The notes under the pieces: model-generated
Seen by the model: only the letters and a program-made list of their open reading frames with translations
Databases searched by the model: none
What the model was told of the DNA's origin: nothing
In this document: positions 50,903 to 59,870 of the stretch, piece by piece
Layout: each line of letters starts with the position of its first letter
How positions within the stretch are numbered: the first letter of the stretch is position 1
Made by a program: the position numbers and the translations under genes
Source of the DNA: Alkalicoccus daliensis
Lineage (GTDB): Bacteria; Bacillota; Bacilli; Bacillales; Salisediminibacteriaceae
DNA: 64,000 nucleotides
Assembly (NCBI RefSeq): GCF_900103955.1
Contig: NZ_FNIL01000001.1
Span: forward strand, 1-64,000
Reading direction: 5' to 3'

Positions 50903-51196
50903 ATGAAATTTATTCTTTACACCCTGCTGACTATTGTAATTTTATATTGCATCGCAGCGGGTGCTGCTTATATTTTTAACTTTCAGCTGATCAATGCAGT
51001 ATTTATTACAGGGCTGCTGGGCTGCTTTTTCACTTACGGCGGATCCGTCTCTGTACTTGGGGAAGGGGCAGCTTCTGCAGGTTCGCTTGGAAATTACGTA
51101 CCCGGAAAGATCGGGAACAGTTTTATTGGCAGCATCAGTCCATTTTTCTTCGGAGCATTTATTACAGTGCTGTCGACCATGCTTTTACTTCTTTAA
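50903..51196 (+). CDS. Small membrane protein, unknown
   Basis: This 97-residue protein has three hydrophobic helices (about 2-22, 29-52, 76-97) and a Gly/Ser-rich connecting loop. AAGGAGGG before the ATG makes it a convincing gene. Family not recognised. Confidence 0.7.
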   Translation: MKFILYTLLTIVILYCIAAGAAYIFNFQLINAVFITGLLGCFFTYGGSVSVLGEGAASAGSLGNYVPGKIGNSFIGSISPFFFGAFITVLSTMLLLL

Positions 51197-51203
51197 GAGA
51201 GGT

Positions 51204-51614
51204 TTAACATTTTCTCGCAATTTTAAAGCCGTTCGTTATTTTTTCAAATCCCTGCTCCGGATAATAACTCATTGCTTCCGGAGCGGAAAGTAATATTAAA
51301 GCTGATTCTTCACCAATTCTGCGCTGCACAGCAGCGAGTAGTTCTCTTCCTATACCCTGTCCCTGAAAACTTCGTAAGACAGCAAGATCTGATAAATAAC
51401 AGCAATAGCTGAAATCTGCCAGTCCTCTTGCAACACCAATTACCTGGTTTTCATAACTGGCTGTTACGAGAATGTTTGCATGGTGGAGCATTTTTTCCAA
51501 TCTGCGCATATCGGTCCAGGGTCTTTTTATCCCTGAATATTGAAATACATATGCCAGCTCTTCTGCAGACATCTCACCATTTTCCTGATAAGTAATTCCA
51601 TTTTTTTTATGCAT
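51204..51614 (-). CDS. GNAT acetyltransferase
   Basis: This 136-residue acetyltransferase has the motif LSDLAVLRSFQGQGIGRELLAAVQRRIG (QxxGxGR) and ALILLSAPEAMSYYPEQGFEKITNGFKI. It fits the YhhY/aminoglycoside-type small GNATs of bacilli. GGAGG before the ATG. Divergent from the GabR-type regulator gene, with about 75 bases between. Confidence 0.87.
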   Translation of the reverse strand: MHKKNGITYQENGEMSAEELAYVFQYSGIKRPWTDMRRLEKMLHHANILVTASYENQVIGVARGLADFSYCCYLSDLAVLRSFQGQGIGRELLAAVQRRIGEESALILLSAPEAMSYYPEQGFEKITNGFKIARKC

Positions 51615-51689
51615 TTCACAAAAACCTCCTTTAATTTCTTTGATTATAGTTAGTATCTGGTATATTTAAAATAATCAGTAGAAGAAAAA

Positions 51690-53126
51690 ATGACCATGCC
51701 AGTTGTAAAGGAGCCGAAAGTTACCGTGGATATCTCAATTCTGCTTAACAAAAAATTGGACAGCACGCTGTACATGCAGATTTATTATCATCTGCGGCAG
51801 GAAATTAAAACAGGCAGGATTAAGCCGAAAGAAAAACTGCCTTCCAAAAGGAAGCTAGCGGATCAGCTGGGAGTAAGCCAGCATACAGTGGAAACAGCTT
51901 ATCAGCAGTTAAAGGCTGAGGGGTATGTGGAAAGCCGACCGCGTTCTGGTATCTATGCAGCTGTGCTTCCGGAGGATGAATGGCTGCTGCCTGCACTGCC
52001 AGTGGAAGAAGAAAGCCTAATAAGTTCTGGCAGAAACAAAATAGAAATTGATTTTAGTCATGGAAAGGTGGATCTAAGATCTTTCCCCCTGCACTTGTGG
52101 AAAAAACTTTCCAATGAAACACTGCAGCAGACATCGGAAGAATTATTTCTGAATGGAGACCCAAAGGGAGAACTTAATCTGAGAGAGGAAATAAAGAAGC
52201 ACCTCTACCAGTCTCGGGGAGTGGAGTGTACGGCTTCGCAGATAATTATAGGAGCAGGCACACAATATTTAATGCATTTACTTGTTATGCTGTTAGGCCG
52301 GAACAAAAATTTTGGAATGGAAAATCCCGGATTTCATCGTACCAGAGGAGTTTTTGAACGGGAAGAAGTAAGCTGGAAACCCATTGCTCTTGATAAGGAA
52401 GGCATAATGATTTCAGAGCTGGCAGAAAAACAGATAGAAGCTGTATACATTACTCCTTCCCACCAGTTTCCTTTGGGGCATATTATGCCTGTGAAACGAA
52501 GAATAGAACTGCTCCAGTGGGCCCTGCAAAATAACTCTTTTATTATTGAAGATGATTATGATGGGGAGTACCGTTATGCAGGACAATCTATTCCTGCGCT
52601 GCAAGGTCTTTATCGGGGAAGAGAGCAGGTAATCTACTTAGGAACATTTTCAAAAACACTGCTTCCCTCTCTTAGAATAAGTTATATGGTGCTGCCGGAA
52701 GTCCTTGTTAAAAAATTCGATGAGCAGCTGCTGCTGTATAAGCAGACAGTTTCCCGGCTTCACCAGCACACTTTGTATTTATTTATGAAGCGGGGACACT
52801 GGCAGACCCACGTAAATAAAATGAGAACGAATTATCGCAGAAAACAAGAACAGCTCCTGCTGTCAATCGAAGAGCACTTTGGAGAAAGAGTAAAAGTGAA
52901 AGGGGAAAAATCCGGCCTGCATATTCTGCTGCAGTTAAAAACAAAGGAGGGAGAAAGAAAGCTGATTGAGCTTGCTGAGAAGCAGGGAGTGAAAGTATAT
53001 CCTGTATCTATTTATTATGCAGATAGAAACGCGCGTTATTCCGAAGTGCTGTTAGGCTTCGGCGGACTCAGCAAGCAGGAAATTGAAGAAGGAATAATTA
53101 GGTTAAAAGCGGCGTGGTACGAATAA
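51690..53126 (+). CDS. MocR/GabR-family PLP-dependent transcriptional regulator
   Basis: This 478-residue regulator has an N-terminal GntR winged helix (about 20-90; TLYMQIYYHLRQEIKTGRIKPKEKLPSKRKLADQLGVSQHTVETAYQQLKAEGYVES) and a fold-type I aminotransferase domain (about 125-478; EDDYDGEYRY, with PLP-binding Lys in GTFSKTLLPSLR). GabR-like proteins sense PLP or amino compounds and usually control neighbouring genes. The divergent GNAT or the metallophosphoesterase 12 bases downstream could be targets. The start has a weak ribosome-binding site. Confidence 0.92.
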   Translation: MTMPVVKEPKVTVDISILLNKKLDSTLYMQIYYHLRQEIKTGRIKPKEKLPSKRKLADQLGVSQHTVETAYQQLKAEGYVESRPRSGIYAAVLPEDEWLLPALPVEEESLISSGRNKIEIDFSHGKVDLRSFPLHLWKKLSNETLQQTSEELFLNGDPKGELNLREEIKKHLYQSRGVECTASQIIIGAGTQYLMHLLVMLLGRNKNFGMENPGFHRTRGVFEREEVSWKPIALDKEGIMISELAEKQIEAVYITPSHQFPLGHIMPVKRRIELLQWALQNNSFIIEDDYDGEYRYAGQSIPALQGLYRGREQVIYLGTFSKTLLPSLRISYMVLPEVLVKKFDEQLLLYKQTVSRLHQHTLYLFMKRGHWQTHVNKMRTNYRRKQEQLLLSIEEHFGERVKVKGEKSGLHILLQLKTKEGERKLIELAEKQGVKVYPVSIYYADRNARYSEVLLGFGGLSKQEIEEGIIRLKAAWYE

Positions 53127-53138
53127 AAAGGAGGTATT

Positions 53139-53996
53139 ATGAAAAGAAAAAGTCTCATTGTGATCACACTGTTACTTCTAACGGGACTAGGTGGCACATA
53201 CTTTGTTTACTATCAGAATAATGCGCTCGTAACAACAGAAATTTCCTACACCTCAGCGGAGCTGCCGGCGTCTTTTGACGATTTTCGCATCGTTCATTTA
53301 ACTGATTTACATAATAAATCTTTTGGGAACGACCAGGAACGGCTTCTCTCCATGATTCTGCAGGCAGATCCGGATATTATATTTTTTACAGGAGATCTCA
53401 TTGATCAGGATACGGAAGATATGCATAACAGCATGTTATTAATGCAGGAGCTTGCTGGCCTGGCCCCAACTTATTTTGTTACAGGCAACCATGAATGGTG
53501 GTCTGGAAATTACGAGGTACTTGAAGCGCAGTTGAAAGATGCTGGCGTGAATGTATTAAGAAACGAGTCCACAGAAATCATTAAGGAGGAGGAAACGATC
53601 CAATTGCTCGGCATAGATGATCCTGCGCAGGGCAGCAGCTACAATACAGAAGCATTACTGGAAGAGCATCTTCACTCTGCAGCGGAGGAAATTGACGAAA
53701 CAGTTTTTCAGATTCTCCTCTCCCACAGACCGGAAGTTTTCGACATGTATACGGATTATCAGATACAGCTTGTTTTCACTGGCCATGCGCATGGAGGACA
53801 GGTGAGGCTTCCATTTATAGGTGCGCTGGCAGCACCGGATCAAGGTTTTTTTCCTGAATATACTGCAGGAACATATACGCAGAATAATACTACTATGGTT
53901 GTTAACCGCGGATTAGGAAACAGCGTTATTCCTGTGAGAGTGTTTAACCGCCCTGAAATCATAGTTATGACGCTGCATTCTTCTTCTCAGCAATAG
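53139..53996 (+). CDS. Membrane-anchored metallophosphoesterase
   Basis: This 285-residue protein has an N-terminal transmembrane segment (about 5-25) and an external calcineurin-like domain with IVHLTDLHNKSFG, IIFFTGDLIDQD, YFVTGNHEWWSG, LLSHRPEVF and FTGHAHGGQVRLPF (the GHxH metal ligands). It is like YkuE, a cell-envelope phosphoesterase of B. subtilis. AAGGAGG before the ATG. It is co-directional with the GabR-like gene. Confidence 0.9.
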   Translation: MKRKSLIVITLLLLTGLGGTYFVYYQNNALVTTEISYTSAELPASFDDFRIVHLTDLHNKSFGNDQERLLSMILQADPDIIFFTGDLIDQDTEDMHNSMLLMQELAGLAPTYFVTGNHEWWSGNYEVLEAQLKDAGVNVLRNESTEIIKEEETIQLLGIDDPAQGSSYNTEALLEEHLHSAAEEIDETVFQILLSHRPEVFDMYTDYQIQLVFTGHAHGGQVRLPFIGALAAPDQGFFPEYTAGTYTQNNTTMVVNRGLGNSVIPVRVFNRPEIIVMTLHSSSQQ

Positions 53997-54095
53997 TTTT
54001 CTGTGAAATGAGTTTCTTCAAATTTCTGGAGCAGGTAACCTAGTATACTTAAGGCAGAAGAAATACGTTCTGTTTTAAGAAAGGGGAGAGCCGAG

Positions 54096-54536
54096 ATGAA
54101 AAAAGTGATAATCATTTACACGAGTATGACAGGGAATACAGAAGAGATTGCTTCACTTTTACAGGAGGAAATAACAGGATGCGAAGTAGTGATGAAAGAA
54201 ATGGATGAGATGCAGCAGAAGGATTTCGCGTTGTATGATGGGTTTTTAATCGGAACTTATACTGATGGTGATGGAGAACTTCCTTTTGACAGCGAAGAAT
54301 TTTTTGATCTGTTGGAGAAAGTTCCGTTAGAAGGAAAAGCGGCAGGATGCTTCGGCTCGGGCGACAGCGCCTATAATGAATTTTGCGGGGCGGTGGACTT
54401 ATTCCAGGCTGAAGTCCTGGAAAAAAATATGAATGCAGTAATACCGCCCTTAAAAATTGAATTGGCCCCGGTGAAGGAAGACAGGGAGAATATTAAACGA
54501 TTTACTCAAGAATTTTTGCAAAAACTTAATTCCTAA
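54096..54536 (+). CDS. Flavodoxin
   Basis: This 146-residue short-chain flavodoxin has the FMN phosphate loop TSMTGNTEE (residues about 8-16), then DGFLIGTYTDGDGELPFDSEEFFD and KAAGCFGSGDSAYNEFCGAVD. It carries low-potential electrons to reductases. GGGGAGAG precedes the ATG. Monocistronic, although no strong hairpin follows before the next gene. Confidence 0.92.
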   Translation: MKKVIIIYTSMTGNTEEIASLLQEEITGCEVVMKEMDEMQQKDFALYDGFLIGTYTDGDGELPFDSEEFFDLLEKVPLEGKAAGCFGSGDSAYNEFCGAVDLFQAEVLEKNMNAVIPPLKIELAPVKEDRENIKRFTQEFLQKLNS

Positions 54537-54647
54537 AGCGTAACAGTTATTTTCCTGATACAGCTGCGTATTCATATTTCCTGTTAGGGTCCTGGTATAA
54601 AAGGGTATCTGCAAGTAGAAGTATCTTTCTGTAAAGGAGCTCTTTTT

Positions 54648-55550
54648 ATGAATGACGTCTGGGAATTTATAATGACGAATGAGATTGTCTATACATTAAC
54701 TATAGCTGTCATCGGGGTATTAGTAATTCTATTTATTACAAATATTATGAAAAAAAGTCTCAGCCGCTATGTAAAAGATGATAATAACTGGTATAAAGCA
54801 AGAAAAGCAGCGAATATTTTAGGGTTCGTGCTTATTACTGTTTATTTAGCAATCATATACAGTGACATGCTGGGCGGAATTACGGTAGTTTTAAGCGTAG
54901 CCAGTGCAGGAATCGCTTTTTCTTTAAGAGAAGTAATTGCAAGTATTGCCGGATGGCTGACGATCCTTGTAGGTGGAATGTTTGGAACGGGCCATAGAGT
55001 ACAGCTGGGCGGTGTTACAGGAGACGTAATAGATATAGGGGTCCTCAGAACGACGATTATGGAAACAGGGGACTGGGTAAATGCGGATTTATATAATGGG
55101 CGGATCGTAAAAATTGCAAACAGCTTCGTATTTACGGAGCCTGTTTATAATTATTCTACAGATTTCCCCTTCCTTTGGGATGAAATTACACTGCCGATTA
55201 AATTCGGAAGTGATTATACTTATGTTAGAGAACTGATCCGGAGCACCGCTTTTGAGGAAATAGGAATGTACAGCGGTCAAACGGAAGCTTACTGGGACAG
55301 CATGGTAAGAAAATATATTATTGAAGATGCAAAAACTGAACCAATGGTGACCCTGGCTGTCAATGATAACTGGGTTGAATTTACTCTCCGGTATGTAGTG
55401 GATTACAAATCCAGAAGATTAACAAAGGACAAGCTTTTTACGAGTATTCTGGAGAAAATTGAACGCCATCCGGAAAAAGCTGGTCTGGCTTCTGCAACAT
55501 TTGAACTCGTGAATGCACCTCCTGTAGATGTAAATGTAAAAAATAAGTAA
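54648..55550 (+). CDS. MscS-family mechanosensitive ion channel
   Basis: This 300-residue channel protein has three N-terminal membrane helices (about 12-30, 53-73, 78-110, the last lining the pore) and the MscS beta domain (SLREVIASIAGWLTILVGGMFGTGHRVQLGGVTGDVIDIGVLRTTIMET, NADLYNGRIVKIANSFVFTEPVYNYS). It opens when the membrane is stretched and releases solutes in hypo-osmotic shock, an essential job for a halophile. Strong terminator follows. Confidence 0.92.
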   Translation: MNDVWEFIMTNEIVYTLTIAVIGVLVILFITNIMKKSLSRYVKDDNNWYKARKAANILGFVLITVYLAIIYSDMLGGITVVLSVASAGIAFSLREVIASIAGWLTILVGGMFGTGHRVQLGGVTGDVIDIGVLRTTIMETGDWVNADLYNGRIVKIANSFVFTEPVYNYSTDFPFLWDEITLPIKFGSDYTYVRELIRSTAFEEIGMYSGQTEAYWDSMVRKYIIEDAKTEPMVTLAVNDNWVEFTLRYVVDYKSRRLTKDKLFTSILEKIERHPEKAGLASATFELVNAPPVDVNVKNK

Positions 55551-55555
55551 TAATA

Positions 55556-55588
55556 AAGCGGCATGCCTTAAATCAGGGCATGCCGCTT
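55556..55588. terminator. Terminator between mscS-like gene and lmo0937-type gene
   Basis: A perfect 12-bp stem (AAGCGGCATGCC / GGCATGCCGCTT) between convergent genes. Confidence 0.85.
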
Positions 55589-55612
55589 GTTTGAGAATAT
55601 AGAAAGGTTTAT

Positions 55613-55762
55613 CTAAACTGGTGAATTTCTTCCTGTAATCAAGCGGATAATGACAACTACTAGTGCAACAACTAAAAGAATATGAATGAGACCGCCGGCA
55701 ATTTCAAATGCAAAACCTAAAATCCATAATAAAACGAGAATACCGATTATTGTCCAAAGCAT
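55613..55762 (-). CDS. Small membrane protein, lmo0937 type
   Basis: This 49-residue peptide (MLWTIIGILVLLWILGFAF, then EIAGGLIHILLVVALVVVII, ending RLITGRNSPV) is the compact two-helix family known as lmo0937. GGAGAGGAGGTG precedes the ATG. A SigB-type promoter lies 80 bases upstream, in line with its stress association in Listeria and bacilli. Below the usual length cutoff, so easily missed. Confidence 0.88.
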   Translation of the reverse strand: MLWTIIGILVLLWILGFAFEIAGGLIHILLVVALVVVIIRLITGRNSPV

Positions 55763-55841
55763 ACCTTTCACCTCCTCTCCAGAAAATAAGTACTTCGATT
55801 CACTTTTATTCCAACAATTTTGTGAAGCTGATTACTGAATT

Positions 55842-55866
55842 ATTCCCTCTGTTCTAAAAGCTAAAC
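55842..55866 (-). promoter_or_regulatory. SigB promoter of lmo0937-type gene
   Basis: On the minus strand, GTTTAG-N13-GGGAAT, compared with GTTTAA-N12-14-GGGTAT. Confidence 0.8.
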
Positions 55867-55876
55867 AAATAAAAAA

Positions 55877-55902
55877 CGCCTCATCACTGTGAGGCGCTTT
55901 TA
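55877..55902 (-). terminator. Terminator of general stress gene
   Basis: A perfect 7-bp stem (CGCCTCA / TGAGGCG), followed on the minus strand by TTTTTTATTTG. Confidence 0.8.
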
Positions 55903-55918
55903 AAAGAGGTTATGTTTG

Positions 55919-56332
55919 TCAGCTGGGAGCAGATGTTTCCAGTGTGGAATCTTTATCATTTTGATTAAAAGATTTGTCGGCTGCCATTAAAATGATTTTT
56001 CGGTCAGTTACAAAATCATTGTGCTTTTTCGCTTCTTCTTCGGAGAGGCCCAACTCTTTAAATCGTTCCTTAAAATCGGAAGATTCGTTTGAAGAAGATT
56101 CTTTCTGGGAAAATCCGGATTTCAGCTTCTTCCAGAAAGATCCCTCTTCTTTTTGCACAGCAGGTTCTTTTTCTACTTTTACATCTGTCTGTGCTTCGAT
56201 GAGAGAAGTTTTCTTGTTCCTGTCCGCGATAACTAAAATTTCATCCATTGTATAATTATCATGAGTTAATCGATTGATCGCTTTAATGACTTCTGATTCC
56301 GACTCAAATACACCAGTCACTTTTTTACTCAT
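55919..56332 (-). CDS. YflT-domain general stress protein
   Basis: This 137-residue protein has an N-terminal YflT/GSP17M domain (SKKVTGVFESESEVIKAINRLTHDNYTMDEILVIADRN), a charged linker, and a second half KERFKELGLSEEEAKKHNDFVTDRKIILMAAD. Such proteins are SigB-dependent and their biochemical role is unknown. AAGGAGGAG precedes the ATG, and a matching SigB promoter lies about 75 bases upstream. Confidence 0.9.
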   Translation of the reverse strand: MSKKVTGVFESESEVIKAINRLTHDNYTMDEILVIADRNKKTSLIEAQTDVKVEKEPAVQKEEGSFWKKLKSGFSQKESSSNESSDFKERFKELGLSEEEAKKHNDFVTDRKIILMAADKSFNQNDKDSTLETSAPS

Positions 56333-56407
56333 GGTAACTCCTCCTTTTTATTTTAAAAAAAAATGCAAATATAAATAGAGCTGTTTTCATTCGTTCTTAG
56401 TTCCACT

Positions 56408-56432
56408 ATTCCCAGTATGACGGAGCTGAAAC
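56408..56432 (-). promoter_or_regulatory. SigB promoter of YflT-type gene
   Basis: On the minus strand, GTTTCA-N13-GGGAAT. Confidence 0.8.
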
Positions 56433-56693
56433 AACAGTGCAGGCATAATATTAAATAGAAAAATAAAAAAATGTGAAAATTACAAAAATTATAGGAAAGT
56501 ACTTTTCCAGTGTCATAAAGTGTATTTAAAATAATAGGGGAGAGACTCTTGAGAATAAAGGACTTACACTGACTTCTGACTTAAAAAAATCGTTTATTTT
56601 AACACCGGCGTTTGAGGGGCGGCACGAAGCAGGATTGAGTAGGATTTATTATGTGAAATCAAGGGAAAATGTGAAAAGATACTTTTGTTACTT

Positions 56694-56864
56694 TGTATCT
56701 ATAAAAAGGAGTCCAGCCCCCAGGTAGAGCATTTTTGCAACTGCCGACGAGAGATTGGAAACGGTAAAAATTACTCTCTCAAATACAATCTTGCCTGCGG
56801 CTGTTTTGGAAATGCAGGTTTTTTTCTGCTTACAGCGAATGTAATATTAGGAGAGGTGGAAAGT
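56694..56864 (+). other. Structured leader before histidine phosphatase gene
   Basis: A non-coding leader with a GAGAGA/TCTCTC hairpin (56749-56780) and then CCTGC/GCAGG followed by seven T (56794-56825), about 40 bases before the gene. The pattern is of an attenuated leader, but no known riboswitch consensus was recognised and the stem is short. Confidence 0.4.
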
Positions 56865-57446
56865 ATGGAAATTAACTTAATTCGGCACGGTAAATCTTTA
56901 TACAGCGATAAAACTAAAATAAATATGAGGAATTACGAAAACTGGAGCAGAAACTATGACAGCAGCGGCGTCCATGTAGAAAAAAATTATCCGCTGTTAA
57001 CCATAGAGAAAGTAAAAACTTCAGAATTATTACTAACAAGCAATTTAAAAAGAACGAAAGATTCTGCAGCTTATTTATCCCCGGAGGCTTCTTTTGTTTC
57101 AAGTTCTTTATTCAGGGAAACTGAACTGCCTGTTCTGCAGAAGTTTGAATTTCTTAAAATAAAACCAATTTACTGGGACATACTGTTGAGACTGCTTTGG
57201 CTGGGAGGCTGCTCCACCAAATGTGAATCGTATAAAGAAGCGAAATACAGAGCGGTTCATGCTGCAGATTCGTTAGTTGAATTTGCAGAGAATTATTCGA
57301 AAATTACACTGATAGGCCATGGATTTTTTAATTACCTTATCTCCAAAGAACTTAAAAAGAAAAAGTGGAAAGGGAACAGTAGAATCAGCTTTAAAAATTG
57401 GGAGTGCACTACTTATCAATACAAAAATATGGGAAGGTTTAGATAA
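56865..57446 (+). CDS. Histidine phosphatase-superfamily protein
   Basis: This 193-residue enzyme has the phosphohistidine motif LIRHGKS (residues 5-11), an Arg in SNLKRTKDSA, and the second catalytic His in LIGHGFFNYLI. The ATG after GGAGAGGTGG was chosen; the longer reading runs through the leader hairpins. It may be a phosphoglycerate-mutase-like phosphatase of unknown substrate. It stands alone. Confidence 0.85.
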   Translation: MEINLIRHGKSLYSDKTKINMRNYENWSRNYDSSGVHVEKNYPLLTIEKVKTSELLLTSNLKRTKDSAAYLSPEASFVSSSLFRETELPVLQKFEFLKIKPIYWDILLRLLWLGGCSTKCESYKEAKYRAVHAADSLVEFAENYSKITLIGHGFFNYLISKELKKKKWKGNSRISFKNWECTTYQYKNMGRFR

Positions 57447-57699
57447 TCTGAAGATATCGATACCAGTGTAGAAAGCGCGGATTTTACTACCAACGATAAA
57501 ACCATTAATCCAGTTTTGTCCAAGGGAATTTCAGTCCTATCAATTAAGGGATGAGTGGAGTCTGTTCAATTCATTTAAAAAATTATTCAGTAACATTCAG
57601 GGAATTTCACTGGAAACAGAGTAAGAAAATGGATAAAGATACTTGCTGTCCTCCTGCTTTTTACGTTACAGTTTAGATGGTCATAGTAGGAGGGATACA

Positions 57700-58443
57700 G
57701 TGAAGAAAATGTTGTTGATCAGTTTCGCTGGAGTGATTGGGTTAAGTGCCGGGGGATGGTACATTTATAATGAACTTGAACAATTTCCTGACGCGCCTGA
57801 AACAAAAGCGGTAGAAAACAATGAAGATAAAAGTGGGGCAGAACAGTCTGATGAAAATGCAGATTTTTCAAAAAGAATGACAATGAAAGAGTATAAAGAT
57901 GAACAGGAGGAGGAAACAAAAGATCCGGTGGACAATGAAGAACAAAGCAGTCTTCCCGAACAATCGGAAGAGGACAGAGTATATTTTATGGAAGGAAAAT
58001 ACTTTGATCTTACACTCTCTGAAGAAGAAAATGAACTTCAATTTCAAGAAGGTAAAGCGGAAGAAGCAGCTGAGGTAATAGCAGAACTGCACAATTCCTT
58101 TAATGAAATTGCAGGCTATGGAGGAGCAGAGACGCTACAGTTTAAGGAATATAAAGAAAATGAATATAAGCAGATTCAGGAAGATGCTTCTTATTTAAAA
58201 GAAGATTTGGTAGCGCAGTCTCGACTGCTTATAGATCTTGAATTTTTATATCGAATGAACCAATTTGCCGTACATTATGAAGACAGAATGGCAATTAGAT
58301 ATGCACATCGAATTATTCACGACCTTGATATACATATTAATGATAATGGGACAGACACCAGCAAAAAAATCTGGGGCATTACTCAGGCTTTTGGTAGTAA
58401 AGAAGGTATTCAAAGAATGCACCGATATATAGAAAATCAATAA
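57700..58443 (+). CDS. Membrane-anchored acidic protein, unknown
   Basis: This 247-residue protein has an N-terminal signal-anchor (about 4-21), an acidic low-complexity linker (about 35-110, rich in Glu, Asp, Ser, Asn) and a helical domain (about 130-247; LTLSEEENELQFQEGKAEEAAEVIAELH, YRMNQFAVHYEDRMAIRYAHRIIHDLDIHIN). The GTG start follows GTAGGAGGG. I do not recognise the domain. Likely extracytoplasmic. Confidence 0.7.
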   Translation: MKKMLLISFAGVIGLSAGGWYIYNELEQFPDAPETKAVENNEDKSGAEQSDENADFSKRMTMKEYKDEQEEETKDPVDNEEQSSLPEQSEEDRVYFMEGKYFDLTLSEEENELQFQEGKAEEAAEVIAELHNSFNEIAGYGGAETLQFKEYKENEYKQIQEDASYLKEDLVAQSRLLIDLEFLYRMNQFAVHYEDRMAIRYAHRIIHDLDIHINDNGTDTSKKIWGITQAFGSKEGIQRMHRYIENQ

Positions 58444-58455
58444 TCATTAGGAAAA

Positions 58456-58479
58456 GCCCGGGAGATGATTCTTCCGGGC
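58456..58479. terminator. Bidirectional terminator between convergent genes
   Basis: The stem GCCCGG(GAGA) / (TCTT)CCGGGC has moderate T/A flanks. Confidence 0.6.
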
Positions 58480-58502
58480 AGCTGATATTTGAAAAAATGT
58501 GA

Positions 58503-59435
58503 CTATGCGGCAGCTTTTTTTGCAGGCGGCACGGCTTCTTTTGCGATAGACAGGTAAATTACCATTACTAAAATAATGGCTGTTCCGAACATCTGATACC
58601 ACCCAAAAGGAATCTGCAGCCAGAGAACGGCTGTAACAATGGCAGCTAAAGGCTCCATGCTGCCCAAAAGGCTCGTTTCCTGCACATCAAGATATTTTAA
58701 ACTTTCCAGGAAAAACCAGAAGCCCAGCATAGTGCCAAAAATTATCACAAAGCCTAAATACAGCAGTGTCGTCATACTCCATCCGCTGATATCAAACGGC
58801 TGCGGAAGGTGAAAAGCACCGATTGCGGTACCGCCGATCAGCATTGCCCATCCTATCACATAGAGAGATCCCCATTGTTTTAAGAGAGGACCGGCATAAA
58901 GTGTGTAAAATGCCAGCGCAACACCTGAGAGAATTCCCCAGAAAATAGATCGGCCTGATACAGCAAGTGTATAAAGGGATCCATCCGTTAACAGTAAAAA
59001 TGTTCCACTAAGGGCCATTATCACGGCTGATATATTTCTGGCATTCAGTTTTGTTAATTTCCTGACTGTTAAATAGGCCAGCACAAACACTGGAGCAAGA
59101 TATTGAAGGAGAGTGGCTACGGCTGCATTTCCATAATTGATGGAAGCCATATATGTATATTGCACGCCAAGCATACCTAAAATTCCAAAAGTAATTACTT
59201 GAATCCGCGCATTTTTATCTTTCCATATAGCGAAGACAGGAAGCTTTCCCCGGAGGAACGAGGCAAGTATTATCATTAACATTCCCGCCAGCAGCAGTCT
59301 CACGGAAACGAGCCACCCTACAGTTATTCCTTCCTCCTGGAATAAATACTGTGAAACTGTCCCCCCGATACCCCAAAATCCAGCGCCGGAGAGGACGAGA
59401 AGAAAGCCGAATATTCTTTTTTTATTGTCCGTCAT
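58503..59435 (-). CDS. EamA/DMT-family transporter
   Basis: This 310-residue membrane protein has ten helices in two EamA repeats (about 8-140 and 155-300), with the features GAGFWGIGGTVSQYLF and GSMEPLAAIVTAVLWLQ. Members export amino acids or other metabolites. The ribosome-binding site is weak (GAGTG). Substrate unknown. Confidence 0.9.
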   Translation of the reverse strand: MTDNKKRIFGFLLVLSGAGFWGIGGTVSQYLFQEEGITVGWLVSVRLLLAGMLMIILASFLRGKLPVFAIWKDKNARIQVITFGILGMLGVQYTYMASINYGNAAVATLLQYLAPVFVLAYLTVRKLTKLNARNISAVIMALSGTFLLLTDGSLYTLAVSGRSIFWGILSGVALAFYTLYAGPLLKQWGSLYVIGWAMLIGGTAIGAFHLPQPFDISGWSMTTLLYLGFVIIFGTMLGFWFFLESLKYLDVQETSLLGSMEPLAAIVTAVLWLQIPFGWYQMFGTAIILVMVIYLSIAKEAVPPAKKAAA

Positions 59436-59607
59436 AATTTATCACTCTTTTTCATTAAGCTTTGTTAAAGTCTAAGATTTTATAAGAGTTGTACGACTCA
59501 GGTTCGTTGTTGTCTGCCACCGGCTGCAGCTGAATTTCTTATGATAACAATAAACAATAACAGAGACACTCATGCAAAATTTTTGCTCCATGAAGTATGC
59601 AAATTAA

Positions 59608-59730
59608 TACTGCTGTGTAACGAAGGAGAGGACGCCCAAAGGACTAGCGCAGTTGGAGAATCCAAGTGGCCTGTGAGAGAAATTAGTCGAGAACAAGCCC
59701 TTGGCAAGCCTCTCCGAAAGTGAAGCAGTA
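59608..59730 (+). repeat. Dispersed intergenic element, copy B (best preserved)
   Basis: Perfect 7-bp terminal inverted repeats (TACTGCT / AGCAGTA), an inner GGAGAGG/CCTCTCC stem, and the blocks GCGCAGTTGGAGAATCCAAG and GAAATTAGTCGAGAACAAGC. Its last base starts an ATGA. It looks like a folded RNA or a non-autonomous mobile element. No coding potential. Confidence 0.7.
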
Positions 59731-59870
59731 TGATTACTTCTTTTTAGCAAACTTTTATTTTCAAGGTAGCATGTATTAATTTTTTATATGGAAATCTTAT
59801 CATGAGGAGGCTTCTTCATAAATAGATATTTGAAAAGGATAAATAATGTTGGCGAGAAAGTATACACTTA

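Noticed and set aside
57634-57681. 15-codon frame MDKDTCCPPAFYVTV before the acidic membrane protein
   Set aside because: Too short with no ribosome-binding site.
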